From assembly GCA_001606155.1 (NCBI GenBank), contig LODT01000006.1:558001-622000 (forward strand): a stretch of 64,000 nucleotides of DNA, given 5' to 3'. The notes below the pieces were generated by a model. The model made no database searches and was not told the DNA's origin. It saw only the letters and a list, made by a program, of their open reading frames with translations. This DNA is from Tieghemostelium lacteum (lineage: Eukaryota > Evosea > Eumycetozoa > Dictyosteliales > Raperosteliaceae). Shown here piece by piece: positions 34,190 to 43,670 of the stretch. The stretch's first letter is position 1; each line of letters begins with the position of its first letter. The position numbers and the translations under genes were made by a program.

Positions 34190-34247
34190 TTTTGATCAAA
34201 AATATTATTTTAAAATAGGTGTTTTTTCAAAAATTTGATAACATTAA

Positions 34248-35948
34248 ATGATCACAGATAAACACATCCCAAAATATCTGATAATAAAAATATTAAAATA
34301 TTTGTCAAAGAGAATTTTTGTAGATGGCTATAGAAATTTAATGTTTAATCTATCATTAGTGTGTAGAGAATGGAATAATATTATATCAAAAATTATGGTA
34401 CTAGAGTACTATATAAGTAACAACAAGGGTTATGCTGAAGACATTAAAATGAAACACAAAGAGGTTTATAAATTCTATTTAATTCTTGGCAGCGACACCA
34501 TAGAACAGTATACGAAACCTGAGAGTATATCATTGGACCCTTATATTGAAATGTTAGAGATCATTCACCCAGATCTTCTCGAATCACCTATTAGACCAAT
34601 GAATTTGACACTTTTAAAATTCACAATCAGAGCAGACTCGTTAGATATGATTGAAATGGCTCTAAGTAATCCTCTTCTATTATCTAAAGTTACATTTCTT
34701 TCCATTGGATTTCAATTAAATACTGGTCAGTCTGACAACAAACAATTCCAATTCAGCAATCTAAAGAGTTTATTTACAGAAAAAACATTGGAAAATGTTC
34801 AACAAGTGAAACTGTACGGTAACAATCCAGTTGATATTACTGATTTTCAAGTTTTATCGAGATTTAAGTTTATGTCTATACTATTTCTCTATAAATTAAC
34901 AATTCCAAATGAAGGATTCATAAGTGTACTCTCAGAACTGGAGCATCTAAATACACTAAATAGTATAGATTGTATCTATTATGATATAGATAACAAAGAG
35001 AATCAAAATAGAATATTTTATATTGCAATTGCAAAATCAAAATCTATTAGACTTTGTACATTTTTGTGTAAATATAGCTTACCTGACACACAATCATTAG
35101 CTAAATGTCTCAATAGCAACACATCACTTATCTCACTGGAAATCTATGCCAAAGTAAAAGGAACTGAAGTATTTGTAAATTCACCACTAAAAATCAGTAA
35201 CCAAACCATTGAATATATAAAATTGTCATGTGATATGGCACCCAATTTCTATACTTATTGGAGTACCCCATCCAATTTAAAAAGGCTAGAACTTGATCTT
35301 GAAAAAATGAAACCAGAAGATATACCAACACATTTAGACTATCTAAAAGAATTTCATTTCAATTGCATAGAGATTTCTGTAATTATGAAGCACATTGATC
35401 ATGTTAATCTATTAACAACATTAGAACTACCAAATTTGAAGAGTATTTCAATTAATAATAGATGTCTAAGTGAACAACCACCACAGTATCTGGTTCCATT
35501 TCTCATCAGTCACACTACCATCTCTAGAATTTGGATAAAATTTATTGAATTCCCTGATATTTTAGAAATTCTCACTCATTGTGGTAATCAAATGGAAACT
35601 ATTGCAATTGATATTTTAAAAGGTTGGGATATGGATATAATAACAAATGAATTGATTAATAATATGAAGATTAGAACTATCTCTATACAGACTATTTTAA
35701 GTGATTCTAGAGAAACTCTATCTGAATTCATGTTATATATAATCAAATTAATTAATAGTAATAATAGAATACACATTATCAGAATACCATCACCTCATAG
35801 TACATCTATTGTGTCTGATGAAGTATTAGATAGTCTCATAAAAGCACTGAATGTCAATATTCAAAATTTAGATAAAGTAATATTAGATAGTCGAAACAAA
35901 ACAGTTAATGATATTTTAAATAGATTTCTTTTAAATAATATAGAATAG
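34248..35948 (+). CDS. F-box/LRR-like protein
   Basis: This single-exon protein of 566 residues starts with an F-box-like segment, PKYLIIKILKYLSKR then NLSLVCREWNNIISK. The rest is long and irregular, with Leu/Ile-rich motifs such as LKSLFTEKTLENVQQVKLYG and LKRLELDLEKMK that fit a degenerate leucine-rich repeat solenoid. The same layout is found in the gene at 41854-43584, its likely paralogue. F-box proteins recruit substrates to SCF ubiquitin ligases; that role is inferred from the head alone. Start codons are 58 bases from the ATG of the divergent FNIP gene, so the two may share a promoter. No other domain was recognised. Confidence 0.65.
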   Translation: MITDKHIPKYLIIKILKYLSKRIFVDGYRNLMFNLSLVCREWNNIISKIMVLEYYISNNKGYAEDIKMKHKEVYKFYLILGSDTIEQYTKPESISLDPYIEMLEIIHPDLLESPIRPMNLTLLKFTIRADSLDMIEMALSNPLLLSKVTFLSIGFQLNTGQSDNKQFQFSNLKSLFTEKTLENVQQVKLYGNNPVDITDFQVLSRFKFMSILFLYKLTIPNEGFISVLSELEHLNTLNSIDCIYYDIDNKENQNRIFYIAIAKSKSIRLCTFLCKYSLPDTQSLAKCLNSNTSLISLEIYAKVKGTEVFVNSPLKISNQTIEYIKLSCDMAPNFYTYWSTPSNLKRLELDLEKMKPEDIPTHLDYLKEFHFNCIEISVIMKHIDHVNLLTTLELPNLKSISINNRCLSEQPPQYLVPFLISHTTISRIWIKFIEFPDILEILTHCGNQMETIAIDILKGWDMDIITNELINNMKIRTISIQTILSDSRETLSEFMLYIIKLINSNNRIHIIRIPSPHSTSIVSDEVLDSLIKALNVNIQNLDKVILDSRNKTVNDILNRFLLNNIE

Positions 35949-36031
35949 GTTTAAGAGATGTCTATGTAATTGTAAATAAAAATACATTTTATTGTGTATA
36001 TATAAATGGAATAGGAGGGTCTATCATATTC

Positions 36032-37375
36032 TTATTGTGGTGTTACAAATGTAGATGGGAAGAAACCAACATTTCCATTTAGTTCTCCTTGCCACCATCC
36101 ATCAACATCAGATTGATCTACAACATTAATGATATCACCTTCTTTGAAAGATAAATCACCATCATTTTCACCTGTATAGTCATAAACAGCTTTAACGAGA
36201 ATACCTGTGCTTTGCTGTTGATCATCGTATTGTTGCTGTTGTTCCTCTTGTTGATAAGATTGGTCATCATACTGTTGTTGTTCCTCTTGTTGATAGGATT
36301 GATCGTCATATTGTTGTTGTTGTTCCTCTTGTTGATAGGATTGGTCATCATACTGTTGTTCTTGTTGTTGGTATGATTGATCTTCGTATTGTTGATCTTG
36401 TTGTTGGTATGATTGATCTTCGTATTGTTGGTCTTGTTGTTGATATGATTGGTCATCATATTGCTGTTGTTGTTCTTCGTATTGTGGCTCTTCATATTGT
36501 GGCTCTTGTCTAGCTGGTCTAGATGGTGGAGGTGGTTGAGAAACATTCATTTGTTGGAATTTGTTAGCTAAACCAGTTCTTGATGGAGGTGGTTTAGATA
36601 CTGGTGGTTTCTCAACTGGTTTGGTAGTTTGTTCTTGGAACTTGTTAGCTACAGTTCTAGATACAGGTCCAGTTGGTCTATTACTATTAGTAGTGGTAGT
36701 AGTAGTTGGTTGAGTTTGTTGTTGTTTCCAGTACTGGTCACGTTCTTGAGTCAATTTGTACTCTTGTCTAACTGGTTTAACCTCTTCTTTTACTGCTTGA
36801 TTACTTTTCCAAAACTCTGCGGATTCAGTAGTCTTATTGTAATCCTGTTTATTGATTACAGTCTTTACTTCAGCATTGGATTTAGTAGCTTGTTCTCTTC
36901 CTTGAGCTACAGAAGTTGGAACAAAAGCTTTAGTATTTCCTTGAACTTTAGCACCAGAGTCATAAGAAGCACCAGTTGCCTTATTCAAAGCAGCTAAAAT
37001 AGCAGCTTCATCAATATCATCTTCATTACGAGCATTCAATTGATGATGAATTGGTTTTAAAATACGAGCAAATTCAATAGCATGTCCAGAGAATGAACCT
37101 TTAATTGGACCAGCTACACCATCACCACACCAGGCAACGTACAAGAACTTCTTCATATTGTTAATCATGAATCTCATGTAAGCAAAACGAATAGTTGCAT
37201 CACCAAGCTCCTCTCTAAGTTCGCCTAATCCACCTGGACCAGAGTCATATAACTTAATCTTATTATTAGTCTTTGGTACGTAACCAAATGCTGCCCATCT
37301 GTTTTGATCAGAACCATCTTGGACTAATTTAATATGTTTTTGAATTTCGGGGTCTGATAAATCTAAAGTTGCCAT
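36032..37375 (-). CDS. abpE: Abp1/drebrin-like actin-binding protein (ADF-H and SH3)
   Basis: This single-exon protein has 447 residues. The N-terminal ADF-homology domain (residues 1-135; RWAAFGYVPKTNNKIKLYDS, IRFAYMRFMINNMKKFLYVA) binds F-actin. The middle holds a conserved helix region (SAEFWKSNQAVKEE, ERDQYWKQQQ), Thr and Pro-rich stretches (PPPSRPARQEP), and a tandem region with six copies of Y[D/E]DQSYQQ. The C-terminal SH3 domain at about 390-447 carries the ALYDY-type motif (VKAVYDYTGENDGDLSF), the WW pair in DGWWQGE, and PSTFV. Abp1 links the actin cortex to endocytic and dynamin-type partners through the SH3. Dictyostelium Abp1 is abpE. The gene faces the F-box/LRR gene, with 83 bases between stops. 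Length and order fit the family; the Gln/Tyr repeat is an amoebozoan-style addition. Confidence 0.92.
   Translation of the reverse strand: MATLDLSDPEIQKHIKLVQDGSDQNRWAAFGYVPKTNNKIKLYDSGPGGLGELREELGDATIRFAYMRFMINNMKKFLYVAWCGDGVAGPIKGSFSGHAIEFARILKPIHHQLNARNEDDIDEAAILAALNKATGASYDSGAKVQGNTKAFVPTSVAQGREQATKSNAEVKTVINKQDYNKTTESAEFWKSNQAVKEEVKPVRQEYKLTQERDQYWKQQQTQPTTTTTTNSNRPTGPVSRTVANKFQEQTTKPVEKPPVSKPPPSRTGLANKFQQMNVSQPPPPSRPARQEPQYEEPQYEEQQQQYDDQSYQQQDQQYEDQSYQQQDQQYEDQSYQQQEQQYDDQSYQQEEQQQQYDDQSYQQEEQQQYDDQSYQQEEQQQQYDDQQQSTGILVKAVYDYTGENDGDLSFKEGDIINVVDQSDVDGWWQGELNGNVGFFPSTFVTPQ
36205..36475 (-). repeat. Tandem Gln/Tyr-rich coding repeat in abpE
   Basis: Near-identical units of roughly 33-42 bases encode Y[D/E]DQSYQQ plus one to five Gln/Glu/Asp residues, six copies in a row. 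Unit length differs by whole codons, which fits expansion by slippage or unequal exchange. Confidence 0.8.
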
Positions 37376-37804
37376 CTTTGAATGAATTGAGTAAATAAAA
37401 AAAAAAAAAAATTGTGTTCAACAAATTCAGATATTTATTTCTTTCTAAAAAAAAATAAAAATATAAGGTGTAGATGTTTTTTAATTCTATTAGAATTAAT
37501 TATATCTGAACACCTCTTTAACCTAGATTCTTTCATACAAAGATTCTTTCATACAAAAATTCAAAAAATGAATTTAAAAACAGATACATTTTACAATTAA
37601 GTCTAATTGATTTTGAATTGTATTGGACATAATTCAGATAAAGGCCTTTAAATGATAAATTTATCACTTTATTTATAGGACCAGGTACACCTAATAAATA
37701 GATGCAAAAGTGCCATTTTTATGTAAAAATAAAAAATTTTTTGGATTATTGGTGCAATAAATATCAGAAAAGTTGATTGTAATAGCATTTGACTTCAAAA
37801 AAAA
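37376..37804. other. Divergent intergenic region with a short tandem duplication and a palindrome
   Basis: Between the starts of abpE and the DUF6787-like gene. It contains a perfect 16-base tandem duplication, AGATTCTTTCATACAA at 37525-37540 and 37541-37556. A 14-base palindrome, TGATAAATTTATCA, lies at 37653-37666. No coding sequence is supported. Confidence 0.5.
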
Positions 37805-38515
37805 ATGATAACATTTTTCAGAAGGGGAATATCGCAACCAAATTTATTCAAAAATTATAATTTAAAACCCTTGTCAAATAAACCTATAAATAATAATATA
37901 ATCAATGTCAACACAACAAGATTTGTGACACCCCAACAACAACAACAACACCAAACACCACAACCAATAAAACTTAAACTTTTTAAATTTTCACAGCTTA
38001 ATAGCATCTATAATAAATCAACAACTATAAGATTTTACAGTACATCTAATAAAGAACCAACAAATAATCCAACTGAAAACAAAGGAAACAGCCCCGAAAC
38101 ATTAGAAATGACCAATAACAGCAAAAACAGCAGTAACAACCATATAAATAACAAAGAAAACACATTTTTGTACAGATTTTTAAATAATAAATATGAATAT
38201 CCAATGTGGTCAGGTAAATGGTTCCTTGAGATGGGATATGTATGTTTAATATTTGCAATGACAGGTACCTCAGCATTACAGGTAGTGAGATATTCATTAA
38301 AGAATTTATGGATGGTAGAAGGAACTGTATTTGGAGGCCCATGGCAATATTCAGTATGTTATCTAGTAACCATGTTTACTATTTACCCATTTGTCTTAAT
38401 GTTTTATGGAACTTTATTTGGTAGACACCAAAGATTCAAACCAATTTTCCTAAGAATGACTACTGGTTTTCCAAAAAGAATACTTTCATTATTTGCAAAG
38501 TCTAAAAAAGAATAA
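37805..38515 (+). CDS. Mitochondrial membrane protein with a DUF6787-like domain
   Basis: This single-exon protein has 236 residues. The first 70 residues are basic and hydroxylated (MITFFRRGISQPNLFKNY, then a Gln run and STTIRFYST), a strong candidate mitochondrial presequence. An Asn/Ser linker follows. Residues 130-225 hold two predicted membrane segments: LEMGYVCLIFAMTGTSALQV, and YLVTMFTIYPFVLMFYGTLF. The pattern of an early AITGS-like helix, a GPW motif (FGGPWQYS) and a late YPxxLMxxGxLFG helix followed by basic RFKPIFLRM resembles the bacterial DUF6787 family, common in Bacteroidetes. That family has no known function. The resemblance is from memory of the pattern and needs a profile search. 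An inner-membrane location is inferred. Confidence 0.65.
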   Translation: MITFFRRGISQPNLFKNYNLKPLSNKPINNNIINVNTTRFVTPQQQQQHQTPQPIKLKLFKFSQLNSIYNKSTTIRFYSTSNKEPTNNPTENKGNSPETLEMTNNSKNSSNNHINNKENTFLYRFLNNKYEYPMWSGKWFLEMGYVCLIFAMTGTSALQVVRYSLKNLWMVEGTVFGGPWQYSVCYLVTMFTIYPFVLMFYGTLFGRHQRFKPIFLRMTTGFPKRILSLFAKSKKE

Positions 38516-39041
38516 TGCGATAAATCTATCTTATTAACCTGCTTTTAATAATTAGCTACAATAAAAAATAATCTATTTAAAGTTATAGACTGATACACGC
38601 GTGTATAGATAAAGTTAACTTTTAAAATTAACCCTCTTATCAGAATATCACCCTCTGTTTTAAACTTTTTTGGAAATGAATTAAAATACAAATGTACAAT
38701 TTTAAACAGTGGGTGTTGGGGTTGGAGTGGGTACAGAATTTTTTTAATAGAATATCAGAGTTTTGTATAAGATTTCATAGTTTTGAGTGGTGAATAATTA
38801 TCCAACTGGTATGCAAGCTTATCTACACGATTCTAGATAAATATTAAATAAAAATGAATTAAAAAATGTACAGTTTTTGCACACAAATTCTGCCCATCCA
38901 GGATATCTAGATTTTACGTATTGTTTTTTTTTTACTGCAATCTATGTCATTATTCTTTCTATTTAAAAATTTTTCTTTCTTTAATATTAATATGTACAAC
39001 CAATTGTTGTTTAAAGCTGCAATTTAGAATTATAAATCATC
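38516..39041. other. Upstream region of the HPPD-like gene with adjacent palindromes and a G-rich box
   Basis: Two palindromes lie close together: ATACACGCGTGTAT (38593-38606) and AAAGTTAACTTT (38611-38622). A G/T-rich box, GGGTGTTGGGG then GGAGTGGG, lies near 38710-38735. These stand out from the AT background and could bind transcription factors. No open frame is supported. Confidence 0.4.
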
Positions 39042-40494
39042 ATGATAGAAATTGAACATAAAACTAGTAACTTAGAATTTATAGATTACATAGAGTTTTG
39101 GGTTGGTAACAGTAAGGCTTTTATTAAAAGCTATTTAGAACCTTTGAACTTCCATGTTATTGGATACTTTAATAATCCAATTAACAGTAGAGTTCAATAT
39201 TTACTATTTAATCGTGACCCCTCCACTTCAGATTATCAACGTATCAGAATTTTCGATAACTCCATTCTGGATAAACGAAGTGATTATCAATTCATAATAG
39301 TCACATCTTCCATAAGCCCAAGCGACACTGAGTTTCAGACTAAACATCAACTCCATGGTGACTTTATACAAAATATTGCTTTCTATTGCACAGACATTCA
39401 AAAAGTTTATCAAAAAGCTGTGTATTCAGACTCAACTATTGCTATAATGTCACCTTCCATCAAGACCTTTGGAGCCTCCAATTCAGTAGAAATGGCACAA
39501 ATCCAATCACCATTTCCAGACGTAATTCACACATTTGTAAAAAGAGATCTCAGAGTGCATTTTCATAATCCTTTGAACCTATTTCCCGAATTTCTTCCAG
39601 TTTCACAACTGGGGAATGCATTTGCATCTCACCCACTGTCACCATCACAAGACGGTGCCTCTCTTCAAGGCGTTGAAGAGTCCCCATCAAACAGAAACAC
39701 ATGTGCATTGGACCATGTTGCATGTTGTGTTCTCATGGACCAGATACCCAACTACACTCAATGGTACTTTGATAAACTAGGGTTTAGATTGATGTATGAT
39801 CAAAACGCTCATTCAGATTCTGAAGAAAATGAGTTTGTACTCAACCAAAACTATTATGTAATTGATAAAAGTGATTTTAAATTCACAAAGACCGAGAATG
39901 TGGGTCTTAAGATGGCGGTACTTTCTAACCAGGGAACTAATTATGAAACATCACAAGTCCCTCCCATCATCATTGTCATTTCAGAGGGAATAAAAGAGGG
40001 TAGGGGTCAAATCGAACAGTATCTAAAATTCAACGGTGGTGCTGGAATACAACATCTTGCATTCAATACACCAGATATATTTCAATCAGTTAACTACGCA
40101 GTCAATCATAAATTTGAGTTTGTTCAAGTTCCAGATTCTTATTATAAATCACTTTCCAATAGAACAGAACTTGAACATATACTACCTACTCTTACTCCAC
40201 AATGTGTACAAAATATGCAAAAATATAAAATATTAATAGATTCGGATCAGAATAATAAAAAAGGATATATTCAACAGGTATGTATAGAATCATCAAAATT
40301 TAATCTAATCTAATCTTATCTAATCTAATACACCATTATTATAAAAATAGATTTTTTCAAAATATCTTTGTGATAAACCAACTATATTTTTTGAACTTAT
40401 ACAAAGATCAAGTGCTTTGGGTTTCGGAAAAGGGAATATAATAGCTCTATTTGAGTCTATTGAAAAAGAAAATGAAATGAAAAATAAAAAGTAA
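39042..40494 (+). CDS. 4-hydroxyphenylpyruvate dioxygenase-like protein (HPPD/HPDL)
   Basis: Exons 39042-40277 and 40351-40494 join across a 73-base GTATGT...TAG intron, giving 459 residues. It has the two-domain vicinal-oxygen-chelate fold. The second domain keeps all three Fe(II) ligands: His225 in CALDHVACCV, His338 in GGAGIQHLAFNT, and Glu427 in TIFFELIQR, supplied only by exon 2. The C-terminus has SSALGFGKGNIIALFESIE, as in true HPPDs. HPPD converts 4-hydroxyphenylpyruvate to homogentisate in tyrosine breakdown. The protein is longer than the usual 370-390 residues and has an insert-rich middle (SHPLSPSQDGASLQGVEE). It may be an HPDL or 4-hydroxymandelate synthase-like paralogue. No mitochondrial presequence is obvious. 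It faces the CMSS1 gene, with 85 bases between stops. Confidence 0.82.
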
Positions 40495-40579
40495 CTAACT
40501 CCACTGTTGTTGGATTAGTGTTTATATTTAATAGCTATTTATATATTTACTTTCGAAAGTAAAATAAGATATTTTTATA

Positions 40580-41758
40580 TTATACCAATGCAATCTTCAT
40601 TGAACCTGATAACACTAAATCTTTACATTCCTTTTCAAAAAATTCAAATAATTCATCTGGGCAAATCTTAAAGATATCTTCGTTTTTCAAAGTTGTAAAA
40701 CTCTTATCAATTATCAACCATCTCTTTTGTTCGAGTTCTTCTTCTCTATTCATTATACCATTCGAATTTATGCTACTACTAAGTTCATCAAACTTTCTCT
40801 TTTTATCATTTTTGGTAGATTCTGAAGTTGAAGCACCTTTTGTCAACAATGTTGAACCTTTTAATTTCAAAGCACCATTTTCAGCCAATTTAAATAAACG
40901 ATTAGGAGTTCCAACTGCAATTCTAACTGGATACTGGTTTAACACATCAATGTGCTCTTCCAATTTCTTATGTTTTGCAAAATATAAACCAATTTTACCA
41001 AACTCTGCTAAAACTTTACTGATTCCAATAGCTCTAGTTGCAGAACATGTAACAATAGTTACCAAAGGTGCACCATTTTGAATCTTACATTTTGGAAATC
41101 TGTCCAATACTGGATGTAATTGTCTGAGGAATTCAACGAGGGTTTCAGTTTCAGGTAAAGGTTCAACAAAACAACCTACATCAAAATCTGTGGCTTCCAA
41201 TGCTGTCAATTTCAATGTCTCTCTGTGTTTTTTACTAAAATACATTGCCTGGTCGATTGTACTCATAATTTCAACAGTTCCCTGAAGATCAGAACTGTTC
41301 TTTTGTTTTGGAGTTGCTCTAGCTTCACCTTTGGCACGTGAAGGTGGTGTGGGTGGTACTATAACTTTTACAGCTTTACTTTCATTTCCATTTCCAGAAA
41401 CCTTAATTTTCTTTGAACTAATTTCACTATCACTATTATCATTATTTTCATTATCATTCATTTCAAAATAGTCATCTTCTAAATCATCTGCAGATTGATT
41501 TTTATTCTTTTTATCTTGAAATTTGTTATTATTATTGTTTCCTTTATATCCACCTCTATTATTATCTCTAAAACCACCTCTACCACCTCCTCTACCACCG
41601 CCTCCTCTTCCTCCACCTCTATTATCTCTAAAACCACCTCTGCCACCACCTCTACCACCTCCTCTTCCTCCACCTCTATTATCTCTAAAACCACCTCTAC
41701 CACCTCCTCTACCTCTAAAATTTCCTCCACCACCTCTCTTATTCATTTGTGATGACAT
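40580..41758 (-). CDS. cmss1: CMSS1/Cms1 ribosome-biogenesis protein with RGG-rich head
   Basis: This single-exon protein has 392 residues. The N-terminal 75 residues are a glycine-arginine-rich domain built of repeated RGGGRGG and RGGFRDN units, typical of nucleolar RNA-binding proteins. An acidic stretch follows (DDLEDDYFEMNDNENND). The C-terminal 230 residues match the Cms1 family, a helicase-like fold without ATPase motifs: APLVTIVTCSATRAIGISKV, YPVRIAVGTPNRLFKLAENG, and WLIIDKSFTTLKN. Yeast Cms1 associates with 90S pre-ribosomes. A role in small-subunit assembly in the nucleolus follows from the family. The GAR head is longer than in fungal homologues. GC-rich open frames antisense to the head are shadows of the repeat. 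Confidence 0.85.
   Translation of the reverse strand: MSSQMNKRGGGGNFRGRGGGRGGFRDNRGGGRGGGRGGGRGGFRDNRGGGRGGGGRGGGRGGFRDNNRGGYKGNNNNNKFQDKKNKNQSADDLEDDYFEMNDNENNDNSDSEISSKKIKVSGNGNESKAVKVIVPPTPPSRAKGEARATPKQKNSSDLQGTVEIMSTIDQAMYFSKKHRETLKLTALEATDFDVGCFVEPLPETETLVEFLRQLHPVLDRFPKCKIQNGAPLVTIVTCSATRAIGISKVLAEFGKIGLYFAKHKKLEEHIDVLNQYPVRIAVGTPNRLFKLAENGALKLKGSTLLTKGASTSESTKNDKKRKFDELSSSINSNGIMNREEELEQKRWLIIDKSFTTLKNEDIFKICPDELFEFFEKECKDLVLSGSMKIALV
41540..41740 (-). repeat. RGG-coding repeat
   Basis: Three near-identical blocks of about 60 bases encode RGGFRDN(N)RGG units in the CMSS1 head. This is the most GC-rich part of its neighbourhood and reads open in several frames. Confidence 0.75.
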
Positions 41759-41853
41759 TTTTAATAATAGTTTAATAAATGATTCGTTTTTTTAAATTTT
41801 AATCGTTTTTTTCAAACTATTTTTATTTTTAATTTTGATATTTTTTTGATTAT

Positions 41854-43584
41854 GTGTATATAATGTTCATTGTTCCTAGAATTTTGGTTTCCAAGATACT
41901 AAATTATCTGGAGGAATCAATATTTCGTAAAGAAAAAAAAGAAAATTTACAATATTGTAAATTTATGTGTAATTTATCACTAGTTTGCAAAGAATGGAAT
42001 TACAATATAGTGCCATTGATTAGATGTATTAGGATAACATCAAATAAAGAGTTGTTATATAGTGATTACAGAGGTATAAATTATTATGTTACAATAAAAA
42101 ACAGAGAATCATTAGACTATTTTAAAAAGTTGCAGAGTAGTGCTAGAAATATAGTTTCTCTTACTATCACTGATTTAGCTACTTTAGATGAACCTTTAAA
42201 ACCCACTAAATCTATAAAGAAACTTACAATTACATTAAATAGTTACAGGGATTTAGAAAAACTGAATTCTCTATTTCCTGATGACTTTATATCATCAATT
42301 CAGAATATATTTATCTATTTTGGAAGTAAAGGTACTGATAATCGGGTACCTTTACCAATATTAGTTTCTAATATAAAAAAATTGGGGTTGTCTTGTGATG
42401 TACATTGGAAATATAGAGTATTGGATACACAACAGTTTAGTAATCTTGAAAAACTGACTATTGAAAATTTAAATATAACAAACTCATACTTTGGTATCCT
42501 CTTTGATAGTTCACCAAACCTTAGAGTGCTTACTATTAGTTATGTAGTTTGTGAACAGTCATTTCTAGAAAAATTACTAGAAAATGAAATTTCAAGATCC
42601 AAGAGTCTACAATCACTTGAAATTTCACAAAATGAAAGATTTAGATTAGAACCTATTATCAATTGTCTCAACACGAACAAAAGTTTAAAAAATCTGGTGG
42701 TTTTTATTTCCATGCTGGAATTTGATAATCTAAAAGTACTAGAAGTTAAAAATGATATACTTGAATATATATTTTTACTTGGACTTGCTAGTTATAAGAT
42801 ATTGTCATTGTGGAAGAGTTCACAATCCAATATTCATAAAGTAGACCTTGCATTAAAATCACCACCCAATCAACATGTGATCAGAGATTTCCTTGAAAAT
42901 CTGAATAACAATCATCCAAATTGTACATCCATTTCATTGTGGAATTGTAGAAAACCAGATGAAATAGATTCCCTATTAGATGGTATCAAAACATCAAATC
43001 TTAAAAAACTAACTTTAAGTTCATCACCTGGGAAATCAATTGTCTATCATTCAAGTACATTTATTCCCAAACTAACTAACTTACTTAGTAATTGTAGTAG
43101 AGGACTCTGTGAATTAACATTCACAAGATTTCCAATACTATTTAATGAAACTAATCAACTATTGAATATTCAATATCTAAAGTCATTAGTTACTGATGAG
43201 ATTGATTGTACGAATGTATCTTCAAAATGGGATATTTCAATTATATCTCAAAGTATAATTAATAATAGATCACTTGGACATTTACACTTTAATACTATAA
43301 TATCACATCACAGAGAATCCAATGAAATATTTATTCAACATTTAACTAATATTATTAAATTAAACAACTATTTATATTATTTATCAATTCCCTCACCTTC
43401 TTTTGATTATGATAATGATGAAGAAGAAGAGGAGGCATATTTTAAATTGGAAATCAGTAATGAGACAATTACCAATTTCTACCAATCTCTAAAATCAAAT
43501 TGTACAATTAAAAACCTTATATTACCATGTATGGATAATTTAAGAATAAAGAATATACTAGAAAGTATTTATCTTTCCAGTTAA
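41854..43584 (+). CDS. F-box/LRR-like protein, paralogue of the gene at 34248-35948
   Basis: This single-exon protein has 576 residues. The head shows the same F-box-like layout as its paralogue: PRILVSKILNYLEES, then NLSLVCKEWNYNIVP. Irregular leucine-rich repeats follow (LKKLTLSSSPGKS, LTNLLSNCSRGLCELTFTRF). A short acidic loop (NDDEEEEEAYF) lies near residue 520. It starts 95 bases from the divergent CMSS1 gene and is followed after 86 bases by an FNIP gene on the same strand. SCF-adaptor function is inferred from the F-box-like head. The in-frame ATG at 41863 is another possible start (MFIVPRIL), and a few extra residues would not alter the call. Confidence 0.65.
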   Translation: MYIMFIVPRILVSKILNYLEESIFRKEKKENLQYCKFMCNLSLVCKEWNYNIVPLIRCIRITSNKELLYSDYRGINYYVTIKNRESLDYFKKLQSSARNIVSLTITDLATLDEPLKPTKSIKKLTITLNSYRDLEKLNSLFPDDFISSIQNIFIYFGSKGTDNRVPLPILVSNIKKLGLSCDVHWKYRVLDTQQFSNLEKLTIENLNITNSYFGILFDSSPNLRVLTISYVVCEQSFLEKLLENEISRSKSLQSLEISQNERFRLEPIINCLNTNKSLKNLVVFISMLEFDNLKVLEVKNDILEYIFLLGLASYKILSLWKSSQSNIHKVDLALKSPPNQHVIRDFLENLNNNHPNCTSISLWNCRKPDEIDSLLDGIKTSNLKKLTLSSSPGKSIVYHSSTFIPKLTNLLSNCSRGLCELTFTRFPILFNETNQLLNIQYLKSLVTDEIDCTNVSSKWDISIISQSIINNRSLGHLHFNTIISHHRESNEIFIQHLTNIIKLNNYLYYLSIPSPSFDYDNDEEEEEAYFKLEISNETITNFYQSLKSNCTIKNLILPCMDNLRIKNILESIYLSS

Positions 43585-43670
43585 TTTATATTTTTACATT
43601 TCTTTTTAATTTCTATTTAAATTTATACATTTGGTTTTTTTTTTTATATTAGTTTTACAGTGTAGACAAG

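Noticed and set aside
41479-41795. Open frames antisense to the CMSS1 head (plus strand, Pro/Leu-rich and Ser/Thr-rich)
   Set aside because: They mirror the RGG-coding repeat, which is open in several frames; the sense frame continues into a conserved domain.
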